Source of the DNA: Anaerolineales bacterium UBA5069
Lineage (GTDB): Bacteria; Chloroflexota; Anaerolineae; Caldilineales; Caldilineaceae
Reading direction: 5' to 3'
Assembly (NCBI GenBank): GCA_002415895.1
Contig: DIAV01000062.1
Location: 1 to 6,661, forward strand
Length of the DNA stretch: 6,661 bases
Part shown: positions 1-5,919 of the stretch, piece after piece
Layout: the number at the start of each line of letters is the position of its first letter
Numbering within the stretch: the stretch's first letter is position 1
Made by a program: the position numbers and the translations under genes
Notes under the pieces: generated by a model
The model's database searches: none
Seen by the model: the letters and a program-made list of their open reading frames with translations, nothing else
What the model was told of the DNA's origin: nothing

Positions 1-24
1 CCATGGGCATGGCGTCGGGGCGCA
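1..24 (-). repeat. Left copy of a 24-base direct repeat matching the P450 3' end
   Basis: These bases are identical, in the same orientation, to 1571-1594 inside the P450 gene. Read on the minus strand they encode Arg-Pro-Asp-Ala-Met-Pro-Met, as near the P450 C-terminus. Homology stops sharply at base 25, and the same reading frame meets a TGA about 14 codons upstream, so this is a fragment and not the end of an intact second P450. The repeat may continue leftward beyond the window. It could be a recombination or duplication scar, or an assembly artefact if a contig ends here. Confidence 0.8.
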
Positions 25-60
25 CTCTGCACAGCGGGCGACTCAATCAGTTGGCAGGCA

Positions 61-88
61 CATAAGCACAGCGCCACAAGCACAACGC
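61..88. repeat. Two imperfect 14-base tandem units downstream of the esterase
   Basis: Bases 61-74 and 75-88 agree at 12 of 14 positions (core CA-AAGCACA-CGC). A 10-base palindrome CGCGATCGCG follows at 86-95. They lie in the 171-base gene-free stretch after the esterase stop codon. I see no terminator with a T-tract and no RNA gene there. Function is unknown and may be none. Confidence 0.4.
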
Positions 89-171
89 GATCGCGATGCG
101 ATTGCTGCGGTTAATGGATTGACTCTCCTAAAAGTCGTATGCTGCCGAACCACATACCCAATGTACAAGAG

Positions 172-1305
172 TCACGGTTCTTCAAACAAGAGATGGTTGG
201 CGACAAATTCAAGTGTAATTTCCTCCCATCGATTGGCACAATGGCCGCCATCTATTTCCTGATACTCGTGCTCAATGCCAAGACTTGTCAGCAGGCTATC
301 GAAAGCACGGACTTGCTCAGTTGGATTGTACCGATCCAGCAGCCCGTGCTGGATCAGGATTCCGCGTAAGCGCAGCGGTTGCTCCACATACCGGCGCGCC
401 TCATGAGCGCTATCCTGCTCGGCGATTCTGGCTGCTACCTCCGGCACGATTTCCGCATGGCCGTTGATGATGCGAAAGGGCATGTCAAGTAAGAGCGGAG
501 GATTGTCGGCGTTGGGGACCCTTGCAGCTGCGGCCTCTATGAACCACGCCGTGAGCGGGTATGGCGAAGAGGCTGAGAGGTTGGAGACTTCTGTGATAGT
601 TTCTGGAAGTTTGCTTAGTGTCTCCAACTCCTTGAGCAGGAATGCGTTTGACTCCAGCGCCTCGTCGTAGACGCCACCAGAGGGCGCAGCCACGCTGAAC
701 ACTTCCGGATACTTGAGCGCAAGTCGCATTGTCGGGTCCCCACCATTTGAGCATCCTGCGAGAGCGCGGCTCTCACGGGCGGGTAGTGTACGATAGTTGG
801 CGTCAACATAGTTGACCAACTCGTGAACGAGATAGGATTCATAGTCGCCAATGACTGGTGAACTGCCAAAGAGGCTCGCGCCGAATTTATTCGCGCCATC
901 TGGGAAAACCAAGATAAGTCCCGGAATCTTGCCCTTCTTCAACAACGATTCCGTGGCGATTCTGAAGTCCGGTACAGTGAGCGCTGACTCGCTGGTTCCC
1001 CACGGAAGTACGTAGAGCACAGGGTAACGCCTGGTGCTTGTCGCGTAATCGGGCGGCAGGAGAACAAAGATCGTGCGCGTGGCGGGATCGCCGACCAAAT
1101 TCCCGGCAAGTGCCTGACTTGCGAAATCGAACTGCTGCAACTCCATGCGGGGAGCGTGCACAGGTTGGCCAGCTGGCGCGGCTAATACAGTTGGTGCGGC
1201 TGCGCTCGCAGGGATTTGCTCTGCAGGCGCCTGAATCGGCTGGCACGCACTGAGTACAAGCACAACCAGCAACAAAGGGACAATAAATCGGTTGATGCGT
1301 GGCAT
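172..1305 (-). CDS. Lipoprotein esterase, alpha/beta-hydrolase fold (putative esterase/esterase D-like family)
   Basis: A 377-residue predicted lipoprotein hydrolase, probably anchored outside the cytoplasmic membrane and cleaving an ester bond; the substrate cannot be read from sequence. The N-terminus is a lipoprotein signal: basic start, hydrophobic run, then lipobox LSAC with Cys21 as the lipidation site. A Pro/Ala-rich linker follows (about 22-52), then the hydrolase domain (about 55-375). The catalytic triad is visible: Ser186 in GCSNGG, Asp324 in HGLLDRYNP and His355 in DGGHC. Segments such as YPVLYVLPWG (94-103) and HELVNYVDANY (161-171) are typical of the esterase D/enterochelin-esterase-like group. 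The start at 1305 is chosen over an in-frame ATG 21 codons upstream because AGGAAGG (1312-1318) sits 6 bases before it and because it gives a clean signal peptide. The segment looks less GC-rich than its neighbours (30 and 34 of 60 in two counted samples, against 35-42 of 60 in the P450 and htpG). Confidence 0.88.
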   Translation of the reverse strand: MPRINRFIVPLLLVVLVLSACQPIQAPAEQIPASAAAPTVLAAPAGQPVHAPRMELQQFDFASQALAGNLVGDPATRTIFVLLPPDYATSTRRYPVLYVLPWGTSESALTVPDFRIATESLLKKGKIPGLILVFPDGANKFGASLFGSSPVIGDYESYLVHELVNYVDANYRTLPARESRALAGCSNGGDPTMRLALKYPEVFSVAAPSGGVYDEALESNAFLLKELETLSKLPETITEVSNLSASSPYPLTAWFIEAAAARVPNADNPPLLLDMPFRIINGHAEIVPEVAARIAEQDSAHEARRYVEQPLRLRGILIQHGLLDRYNPTEQVRAFDSLLTSLGIEHEYQEIDGGHCANRWEEITLEFVANHLLFEEP

Positions 1306-1382
1306 GGTTGACCTTCCTTTCAGTTGTGCAAGATGGATGCCGAGCCGGTGCGCCAGCGCTGCGGGCACGCGCAGCTAACCCG

Positions 1383-1397
1383 CTGCCAGTATGGCAG
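1383..1397. promoter_or_regulatory. 15-base palindrome, operator-like, upstream of the esterase
   Basis: CTGCCA-GTA-TGGCAG is a perfect inverted repeat with 6-base arms and a 3-base centre, about 78-92 bases upstream of the esterase ATG. Size and symmetry fit a dimeric repressor or activator site, but no regulator gene lies beside it. A short RNA hairpin is the alternative. Regulatory function is inferred from position only. Confidence 0.35.
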
Positions 1398-1402
1398 GCG
1401 GG

Positions 1403-1435
1403 TGGCTACAAGATGGCTACAAAATGGCTACAAGG
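1403..1435 (-). repeat. Three 11-base tandem repeats upstream of the esterase
   Basis: Three head-to-tail units of 11 bases (1403-1413, 1414-1424, 1425-1435) share TGGCTACAA and differ only in the last two bases. On the minus strand, the esterase's sense strand, this reads TGTAGC-N5-TGTAGC-N5-TGTAGC. Direct half-sites spaced 11 bases (one helical turn) are the known binding format of OmpR/PhoB-type response regulators such as PhoB and WalR. Position, about 100-130 bases before the esterase start, is suitable for an activator. It could equally be a slippage-generated tandem repeat. Confidence 0.6.
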
Positions 1436-1453
1436 AGCAGTGGATTCCGAACA

Positions 1454-1519
1454 GAAACCGCAATGGACTCGGCCCTTTCAACGCAGGGGCGCTGAAAGTG
1501 CGGATTCCATCGCGGTTTC
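1454..1519. repeat. 66-base imperfect inverted repeat between P450 and esterase
   Basis: Arms 1454-1484 and 1489-1519 pair at 26 of 31 positions around a 4-base loop. Mismatches fall at 1462, 1468, 1471, 1474 and 1481. GGATTCC also occurs as a direct repeat at 1442-1448 and 1502-1508. The element lies 29 bases after the P450 stop codon on the minus strand. No T-tract follows the stem, so an intrinsic terminator is unlikely. A dispersed REP/MITE-like element or a structured 3'-UTR fits better, but no second copy is in the window. Confidence 0.6.
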
Positions 1520-1547
1520 ACTTTGATTAGGCCAGAAGGTGGCGGGA

Positions 1548-2948
1548 CTAGCCGGCCCGCGCCTCCACCACCATGGGCATGGCGTCGGGGCGCAGCGTCA
1601 CGCGCGGCTGCAGTGTAGGTGTGAAGCCCGGCGCAAGGTTGAGGCGGAAACGGTGGGCGATGGTGGCCAGCAGCAGGTGCCCCTCCATCCACGCAAAGGG
1701 TTCACCAATGCAGCGGCGCGGGCCGCCGCCAAAGGGGAAGTAGGCGAATTTGGGGCGCGCCGCTTCGGCCTCGGGCGTGAAGCGGTCGGGGTCAAAGCGC
1801 TCGGGGTCGGGCCACCACTGGGGGTCGCGATGGGTTACCCACTGGCTCACGATGACGCTCTCGCCCTTCTTCACGCGCACGCCGCCGACAATATCATCGG
1901 CCTGCGCAAGGCGTGCTGTGGCGTAGGCGGGTGGGAAGATGCGCATGGCCTCGGCAAAGACGCGGCGGGTGTAGGGCAAGCGCTCCAGGTCGTTCATGGT
2001 GGGCGGGCGTGCGGCTGCGCTGGTCGGCGCGCCCAGCACGCCATCCAGTTCCGCTTCAAGGCGCGTGCGGCTGGCCGGATTCTGCGAGAGCAGATAAAAG
2101 GTCCACGAGAGCGCAATGGCAGTGGTTTCGTGGCCGGCCAGAAAGAGCGTCACCAACTCGTCGCGCGCCTGACGGTCACTCATGCCCTGGCCGTAACTTG
2201 CGCCGGTTTCACTATCCACCGCGCTCAGGATCATGGAGAGCAGATCGCCGCGGTCTGCGGGGTCGGCACGGCGGTTGCGGATGAGGTCGTAGATCATGGC
2301 GTCCAACACGTTGAGGTTCTGCGCGCGGGCGCGGTTGCGCCTGATGTCGAACTTGTCAATGAACTGGCCGATGGGACCGACGCGGCTCATGTCGTAGGCT
2401 TCGATCAGTTCGGTAATCGACTTGCCCAGTTGGTCTGAGCTATTCGTGACATCAGCGTCAAAAAGGCTCTTGGCCACAATGAGCATGGTCAGGTGCATCA
2501 TCTCGTTGTGGAGGTCGAGCGGCTGCCGGTCGCGCCAGGGGGCAATCTGGGCCTGCGTGTAGGCGACCATGGTGTCGGCATAGGACTCAATGCGCTTGCG
2601 GTGAAACGCCGGCTGAATCAGGCGGCGCTGGACGGTGTGCTTCTCCTCCTCCGAGGTGAGCAATCCCTCGCCCACAATGGGCATGAGCGCCTGCAGGCCA
2701 AAGCCTTTGTGATAGGCGCGGTGATTGTCCACAAGGACGTGCTTGACGTCGTCGGGGTGGGCGGCAAGGTAGGCATTGGCGTTGATGAAACGCAGACGGG
2801 TGACGCGCCCCAGCCGCCCGGCCTGCGTAAGCATGCCCAGCGGGTCGGCGCTGAAGTCGCGCAGGTTGCCCATGAGCCAGTTGCCGTGGGGGCTGGGCGG
2901 CGTTATCAGTTTGGTTTCGGGCGGTTGCAATTGCGTTTGTGTTGTCAT
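1548..2948 (-). CDS. Cytochrome P450 monooxygenase, soluble bacterial type
   Basis: A 466-residue heme-thiolate monooxygenase, which inserts one atom of O2 into an organic substrate using electrons from a separate redox partner; the substrate is unknown. All P450 landmarks are in order: I-helix oxygen-activation motif AGHETT (271-276), K-helix ExxR at Glu333-Arg336, the PERF motif (382-385) and the heme loop FGGGPRRCIG (406-415) with Cys413 as axial ligand. No N-terminal membrane anchor is seen, so it should be cytosolic. The N-terminal half (LLTSEEEKHTVQRRLIQPAF, 97-116) resembles the class II-like bacterial P450s related to microsomal enzymes (CYP102/CYP110-like style); I do not assign a CYP number. 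The start at 2948 is chosen because AGGAG (2956-2960) lies 7 bases upstream and the length suits the family; a 92-residue upstream extension is open but looks non-coding. No ferredoxin or reductase gene is nearby. Confidence 0.95.
   Translation of the reverse strand: MTTQTQLQPPETKLITPPSPHGNWLMGNLRDFSADPLGMLTQAGRLGRVTRLRFINANAYLAAHPDDVKHVLVDNHRAYHKGFGLQALMPIVGEGLLTSEEEKHTVQRRLIQPAFHRKRIESYADTMVAYTQAQIAPWRDRQPLDLHNEMMHLTMLIVAKSLFDADVTNSSDQLGKSITELIEAYDMSRVGPIGQFIDKFDIRRNRARAQNLNVLDAMIYDLIRNRRADPADRGDLLSMILSAVDSETGASYGQGMSDRQARDELVTLFLAGHETTAIALSWTFYLLSQNPASRTRLEAELDGVLGAPTSAAARPPTMNDLERLPYTRRVFAEAMRIFPPAYATARLAQADDIVGGVRVKKGESVIVSQWVTHRDPQWWPDPERFDPDRFTPEAEAARPKFAYFPFGGGPRRCIGEPFAWMEGHLLLATIAHRFRLNLAPGFTPTLQPRVTLRPDAMPMVVEARAG
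1571..1594 (-). repeat. Right copy of the 24-base direct repeat, within the P450 C-terminus
   Basis: These bases are identical to 1-24. Here they are part of an intact gene, covering the P450 residues from Leu452 to Val460, so this is most simply the source copy. The distance between the copies is 1570 bases and spans the esterase gene completely. Confidence 0.8.
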
Positions 2949-2985
2949 AGATGATCTCCTGGCAGCGCGTCTCATGATAGCCGCA

Positions 2986-3004
2986 AGTATAGCCCCGAAT
3001 CGGG
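2986..3004 (-). promoter_or_regulatory. Candidate P450 promoter: -10 box with adjacent palindrome
   Basis: On the minus strand TATACT (2986-2991) is one base from the TATAAT consensus and sits 37 bases upstream of the P450 ATG, predicting a transcript start near 2979. Immediately upstream is the palindrome CCCGA-A-TCGGG (2994-3004), where a -10/-35 spacer would be. No convincing -35 hexamer is found at normal spacing, which would fit an activator-dependent promoter. The CRP-type site at 3062-3079 is then centred about 91.5 bases upstream. Confidence 0.35.
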
Positions 3005-3061
3005 CGCAAAGTGGGTTCGCGAGACTGCGATTGCCGCGCTGCGCCATGACTCGAGCATAAA

Positions 3062-3079
3062 TTGTGAATTCCTTCACAA
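3062..3079. promoter_or_regulatory. CRP/FNR-type operator in the P450-doxX divergent gap
   Basis: TTGTGAA-TTCC-TTCACAA is a perfect inverted repeat with 7-base arms. It contains TGTGA-N6-TCACA, the exact core half-sites and spacing of the E. coli CRP site. It lies between two divergently transcribed genes and so could serve both. It is centred at 3070.5, 41.5 bases upstream of the transcript start predicted from the CATACT box at 3100-3105, which is the class II activator position. A CRP/FNR-superfamily protein is the likely ligand; its effector cannot be inferred, and the regulator gene is not in this window. Confidence 0.6.
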
Positions 3080-3099
3080 CGTCTGCGCGGCAAGTATGC

Positions 3100-3105
3100 C
3101 ATACT
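3100..3105 (+). promoter_or_regulatory. Candidate -10 box of the doxX-like gene
   Basis: CATACT matches TATAAT at 4 of 6 positions and predicts a start near 3112. There is no normal -35 at 17-base spacing; the CRP-type operator occupies that place, as in class II activated promoters. The resulting leader to the chosen ATG would be about 85 bases. On sequence alone the box is weak; its support comes from the spacing to the operator. Confidence 0.3.
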
Positions 3106-3196
3106 GTACGCATTGAGGAAACTGCCATGCCAACCCGAGGTCGCGCCGTGCGGCCTTTTAGAAAGGCGCCATGCTGTGACGCAAAGTTTCGCTGCA

Positions 3197-3733
3197 ATGC
3201 CCAATCCGCCCACTGCAACCCCACCGCCTGCCCCCACCCGCAAGCTCACCCTGGAGGATCGCCTCCTGCGCAAGCTGCCCAACTGGCAGAAGATTGACAC
3301 GCTCGATCTGCGCATTACCAACTGGATGGGGCGCTATGGCCTCGTCTTCATGCGCGTGGGGTTGGGCATTATCTTCTTCTGGTTTGGCGCGCTCAAACTC
3401 TTCCCCGGGCTAAGCCCTGCCGAGGACCTCGTGCGCCAGTCAACGTGGTTCGTCAATCCAGCGTGGTTCCTGCCGCTGCTGGCGGTGTGGGAGATGGCGA
3501 TTGGCATTGGCTTGATCACCGGCATGTTCATGCGCACGACGCTGCTGCTGCTCTTTTTGCAAATGCCCGGCACGGCGCTGCCCATCTTTGTGACGCCGGA
3601 ACTGGTCTTCACCCATTTCCCCTTTGGGCTGACGATTGAAGGGCAGTACATCGTCAAGAATCTGGCGCTGGTAACGGCGGCGCTGGTGCTGGGTGCGGCG
3701 GTGCGCGGCGGGCGCTTCATCAACGCTGAGTAG
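3197..3733 (+). CDS. DoxX-like integral membrane protein
   Basis: A 178-residue membrane protein of the DoxX-like group. Family members are small four-helix proteins, some linked to quinone/thiol redox chemistry or oxidative-stress complexes, but the role of this one is unknown. Residues 1-20 are Pro/Thr-rich and probably cytosolic, followed by a charged stretch (20-45). Four hydrophobic segments are visible: about 48-70 (with [15 protein letters not shown]), 90-110, 114-135 and 152-170. The motif [14 protein letters not shown] (146-159) before the last helix is characteristic of the group. The start is uncertain: ATG 3197 has no strong ribosome-binding site, an in-frame TTG at 3113 would add 28 residues, and the best-placed Shine-Dalgarno (GAGGAA, 3115-3120) belongs to an out-of-frame ATG at 3127. 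I prefer 3197 because the residues upstream look non-coding. It is divergent from the P450 and 109 bases ahead of htpG. Confidence 0.82.
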   Translation: MPNPPTATPPPAPTRKLTLEDRLLRKLPNWQKIDTLDLRITNWMGRYGLVFMRVGLGIIFFWFGALKLFPGLSPAEDLVRQSTWFVNPAWFLPLLAVWEMAIGIGLITGMFMRTTLLLLFLQMPGTALPIFVTPELVFTHFPFGLTIEGQYIVKNLALVTAALVLGAAVRGGRFINAE

Positions 3734-3759
3734 CGGGCGGTTGCTGTTGACGCACGCAT

Positions 3760-3765
3760 TATAAT
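3760..3765 (+). promoter_or_regulatory. Candidate -10 box of htpG (TATAAT)
   Basis: A perfect TATAAT in the 109-base doxX-htpG gap predicts a start near 3772 and a leader of about 70 bases. A TTGACG at 3747-3752 resembles a -35 but is only 7 bases away, so the two cannot form one ordinary promoter. No CIRCE inverted repeat (the HrcA operator of heat-shock genes) is present. Confidence 0.4.
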
Positions 3766-3842
3766 AGGGATTCGAAACATATTCTGCGGGCGGGCGATTG
3801 CGCACTGCGCAGGCGCGCGCCGTCTATTCTTGGGAGTTTGCC

Positions 3843-5801
3843 ATGTCAGATTCAATCAGCACCGCGGGCGAGTCGCTCGAATACCGTACAGAGGTCAAGC
3901 AACTGCTCGACATTCTCGCACACTCGCTCTACACCGATCGGGCAATTTTCTTGCGCGAGCTTATCTCCAACGCGTCCGATGCGCTCAACCGCATTCAGTT
4001 TGAGCTGCTCACCAACCATGAGGTTGTGGATGCCGAAGCCGAGTTGGCCATTCGTCTGCGCGCCGATGCCACAGGGCGCACGCTCACAATCAGCGACACT
4101 GGTATTGGCATGAACCGTGCCGAGTTGATCGAGAATCTGGGCACCATTGCCCATTCGGGGGCGCGCGCCTTTCTGCTCAATGCGGGCAAGGGGCAGGCGG
4201 CGCAGGAGGAGATCATCGGCCAGTTTGGTGTGGGTTTCTACTCCGTCTTTATGGTGGCCGACCGCGTGACGGTCACCTCGCGTTCCTTCCGCCCCGACGA
4301 AGAGGCCTGGCGCTGGAGTTCCACCGGCGACAGCATCTTCACACTGGAGCCGGCCACAAAGAGCACACGCGGCACCGAGATTCACATTCACCTCAAGGAG
4401 GATGCCGCCGAGTTTGCGCAGGCGTGGCGGCTGGAGAGCACCATCCGCAAGCACTCCAACTATGTCTCCTTCCCCATCTTCGTGGAGCAGGTTGAGAATG
4501 CAGAGAATGGTGGAACGGTTGCGGAAGCTGCAGAGGCTGCCGAGGCCGTACAGGAAGCGCCGCAGGCCGTTAACCGGCGCACGGCGCTCTGGCGACAGAA
4601 CCCCTCTGGGGTGCAGCCCGACGAGTACACCGATTTCTACCAGCAGTTGACACTGGCCGATGACGAGCCGCTGCTTCACTTGCACATTGTGACCGATGCG
4701 CCCGTTAACCTGCGCGCGCTGATCTTTGTGCCGGGCACGCGCGAACGCACGCAGGCACACCTGCGCCCCGAGTACGGGCTGACGCTCTACTCGCGCAAGG
4801 TGCTCATCCAGGAGCACAACAAGGAGTTGCTGCCCGAGCATCTGCGTTTTGTGGAGGGTGTGGTCGATTCCGAGGACTTGCCTCTTAATGTGTCGCGCGA
4901 AACGGTGCAGGGCAATCCGCTCATGCGCCAAATGCGGCGCGCGCTCACAGGCCGCGTGCACAAGGAGATCAAGGCGCTGGCCGAAAATGACGCCGAGAAA
5001 TTCCGCCGCTTCTGGGAAGAGTTCGGCATTTTTGTCAAGGAAGGGGTTGTCACCGACCCCGCCAGCCAGGAGCTGTTGGTCGACCTGTTGCGCTTCCGCT
5101 CCAGCCGCACGGGCAACGATGGTTGGGTGTCACTCAAGGAATATGCGGCGCGCATGCAGGAGGGGCAGGAGGTCATCTACTATGTGCTGGGCGGCGACCT
5201 CAAGAGCCTTGCGCACAGCCCACACCTCGATTACTTCCGCGCCCACGACATTGAAGTGCTCTATCTTGTGGATGCGATTGACGGCTTTGTGACAACTTCG
5301 CTGCGCGACTATGAGGGCAAGGCGCTCCAGAATGTGGACGACGCCAACCTTGTGCTCCCCGCAGACGATGAAAGCGCGGTACAGCCTGCAAGTGACGCCG
5401 CGCCCGTCTCCAGCGCCCAATTTGATGCGCTGGTCAAGCGCTTTCTCTCTGTGCTGGGGGATCGTGTGAAGAGTGTGCGCGAGGCGAAGGTGCTGGTGGA
5501 CAGCCCCTGCCGCCTTGTATCGGACGAAGAGAGCTATGAACGTGACCTTGAGCGTTTCCGCCGGCTGACCGAGGAGGGCTACACAGCCCCCGCCAAGGTG
5601 TTGGAGCTCAATCGCAAGCACGCCATTATTGCCAACCTGGCGCTGGCGCTGGAGAAGAACCCCAATGAGCCGCTGCTGCCGGCGGCAATTGAGCAACTCT
5701 TCGACAACGCGCTGCTGCTCGAAGGATTGCACGCCAACCCCGTGGAGATGGTCGCGCACATTCAGCAACTGCTTGCCGCCGCGGTCGCCGCCAAAGCCTA
5801 A
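3843..5801 (+). CDS. htpG: Chaperone protein HtpG (bacterial Hsp90)
   Basis: A 652-residue cytosolic ATP-dependent dimeric chaperone that remodels client proteins, in bacteria often with the DnaK system. The N-terminal GHKL ATPase domain (about 10-215) carries [11 protein letters not shown] with catalytic Glu39 and Asn43, DTGIGM (85-90) with nucleotide-binding Asp85, and the lid motif GQFGVGFYS (126-134). A low-complexity Ala/Glu linker (about 217-243) replaces the long charged linker of eukaryotic Hsp90. The middle domain (about 245-500) includes [10 protein letters not shown] and [10 protein letters not shown], with Arg352 at the place of the conserved ATP-contacting arginine. The C-terminal dimerisation domain (about 525-652) has no MEEVD tail, as expected in bacteria. 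The start at 3843 is chosen because GGGAG (3832-3836) lies 6 bases upstream; an upstream in-frame start would add 15 unconserved residues. Length is slightly above the E. coli protein, mostly from the linker. Confidence 0.97.
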   Translation: MSDSISTAGESLEYRTEVKQLLDILAHSLYTDRAIFLRELISNASDALNRIQFELLTNHEVVDAEAELAIRLRADATGRTLTISDTGIGMNRAELIENLGTIAHSGARAFLLNAGKGQAAQEEIIGQFGVGFYSVFMVADRVTVTSRSFRPDEEAWRWSSTGDSIFTLEPATKSTRGTEIHIHLKEDAAEFAQAWRLESTIRKHSNYVSFPIFVEQVENAENGGTVAEAAEAAEAVQEAPQAVNRRTALWRQNPSGVQPDEYTDFYQQLTLADDEPLLHLHIVTDAPVNLRALIFVPGTRERTQAHLRPEYGLTLYSRKVLIQEHNKELLPEHLRFVEGVVDSEDLPLNVSRETVQGNPLMRQMRRALTGRVHKEIKALAENDAEKFRRFWEEFGIFVKEGVVTDPASQELLVDLLRFRSSRTGNDGWVSLKEYAARMQEGQEVIYYVLGGDLKSLAHSPHLDYFRAHDIEVLYLVDAIDGFVTTSLRDYEGKALQNVDDANLVLPADDESAVQPASDAAPVSSAQFDALVKRFLSVLGDRVKSVREAKVLVDSPCRLVSDEESYERDLERFRRLTEEGYTAPAKVLELNRKHAIIANLALALEKNPNEPLLPAAIEQLFDNALLLEGLHANPVEMVAHIQQLLAAAVAAKA

Positions 5802-5919
5802 GCGCGCCCTGTACGCAGAAAAAGCGGAAACAACAGAAAAGGCAGGAAACAGAAGCGCTTGCTCTTGTTTCCTGCCTTTTCCGTTGTTTCCGCTTTTTCC
5901 GCGTACAGGGTTGGGCGCT
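5801..5919. terminator. Long stop-to-stop hairpin, probable bidirectional terminator
   Basis: Arms 5807-5851 and 5866-5910 pair at 43 of 45 positions (mismatches at 5817 and 5835) around a 14-base loop containing the palindrome AAGCGCTT. An outer 5-base stem (5801-5805 with 5915-5919) brings in the last base of the htpG TAA and the end of the convergent TAG. In both directions an inner 11-base stem (GGCAGGAAACA with its complement) is followed by four T residues, so an intrinsic terminator can be read on either strand. The left arm holds two related units of about 17 bases (5818-5834 and 5836-5852). The stem is much longer than an ordinary terminator needs, so a repeat-derived element is possible. 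Confidence 0.7.

Noticed and set aside
86..95. CGCGATCGCG as a cyanobacterial-type HIP1 site
   Set aside because: I noted it only once in the window; HIP1 is defined by high iteration, so a single palindrome says nothing.
1403..1435. CRISPR array
   Set aside because: The units are only 11 bases with no spacers and there are no cas genes, so this is a simple tandem repeat.
1539..2438. Long plus-strand open frame of 299 codons opposite the P450
   Set aside because: It mirrors the GC-rich codon pattern of the P450, has no recognisable domain, and the opposite frame carries every P450 motif. It is a shadow frame.
2949..3224. N-terminal extension of the P450 by 92 residues
   Set aside because: It crosses the promoter-like region and the CRP-type palindrome, has no P450 similarity that I can see, and a good ribosome-binding site precedes the start at 2948.
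3747..3765. TTGACG plus TATAAT read as one sigma-70 promoter for htpG
   Set aside because: The spacer is only 7 bases, far short of the usual 16-18, so the two boxes cannot work as one pair.
3734..3842. CIRCE/HrcA heat-shock operator ahead of htpG
   Set aside because: I searched for TTAGCACTC with its complement at 9-base spacing and found nothing resembling it.
3852..4961. Long minus-strand open frame of 369 codons opposite htpG
   Set aside because: The translation is low-complexity shadow sequence without motifs, while the plus frame is an unmistakable HtpG.
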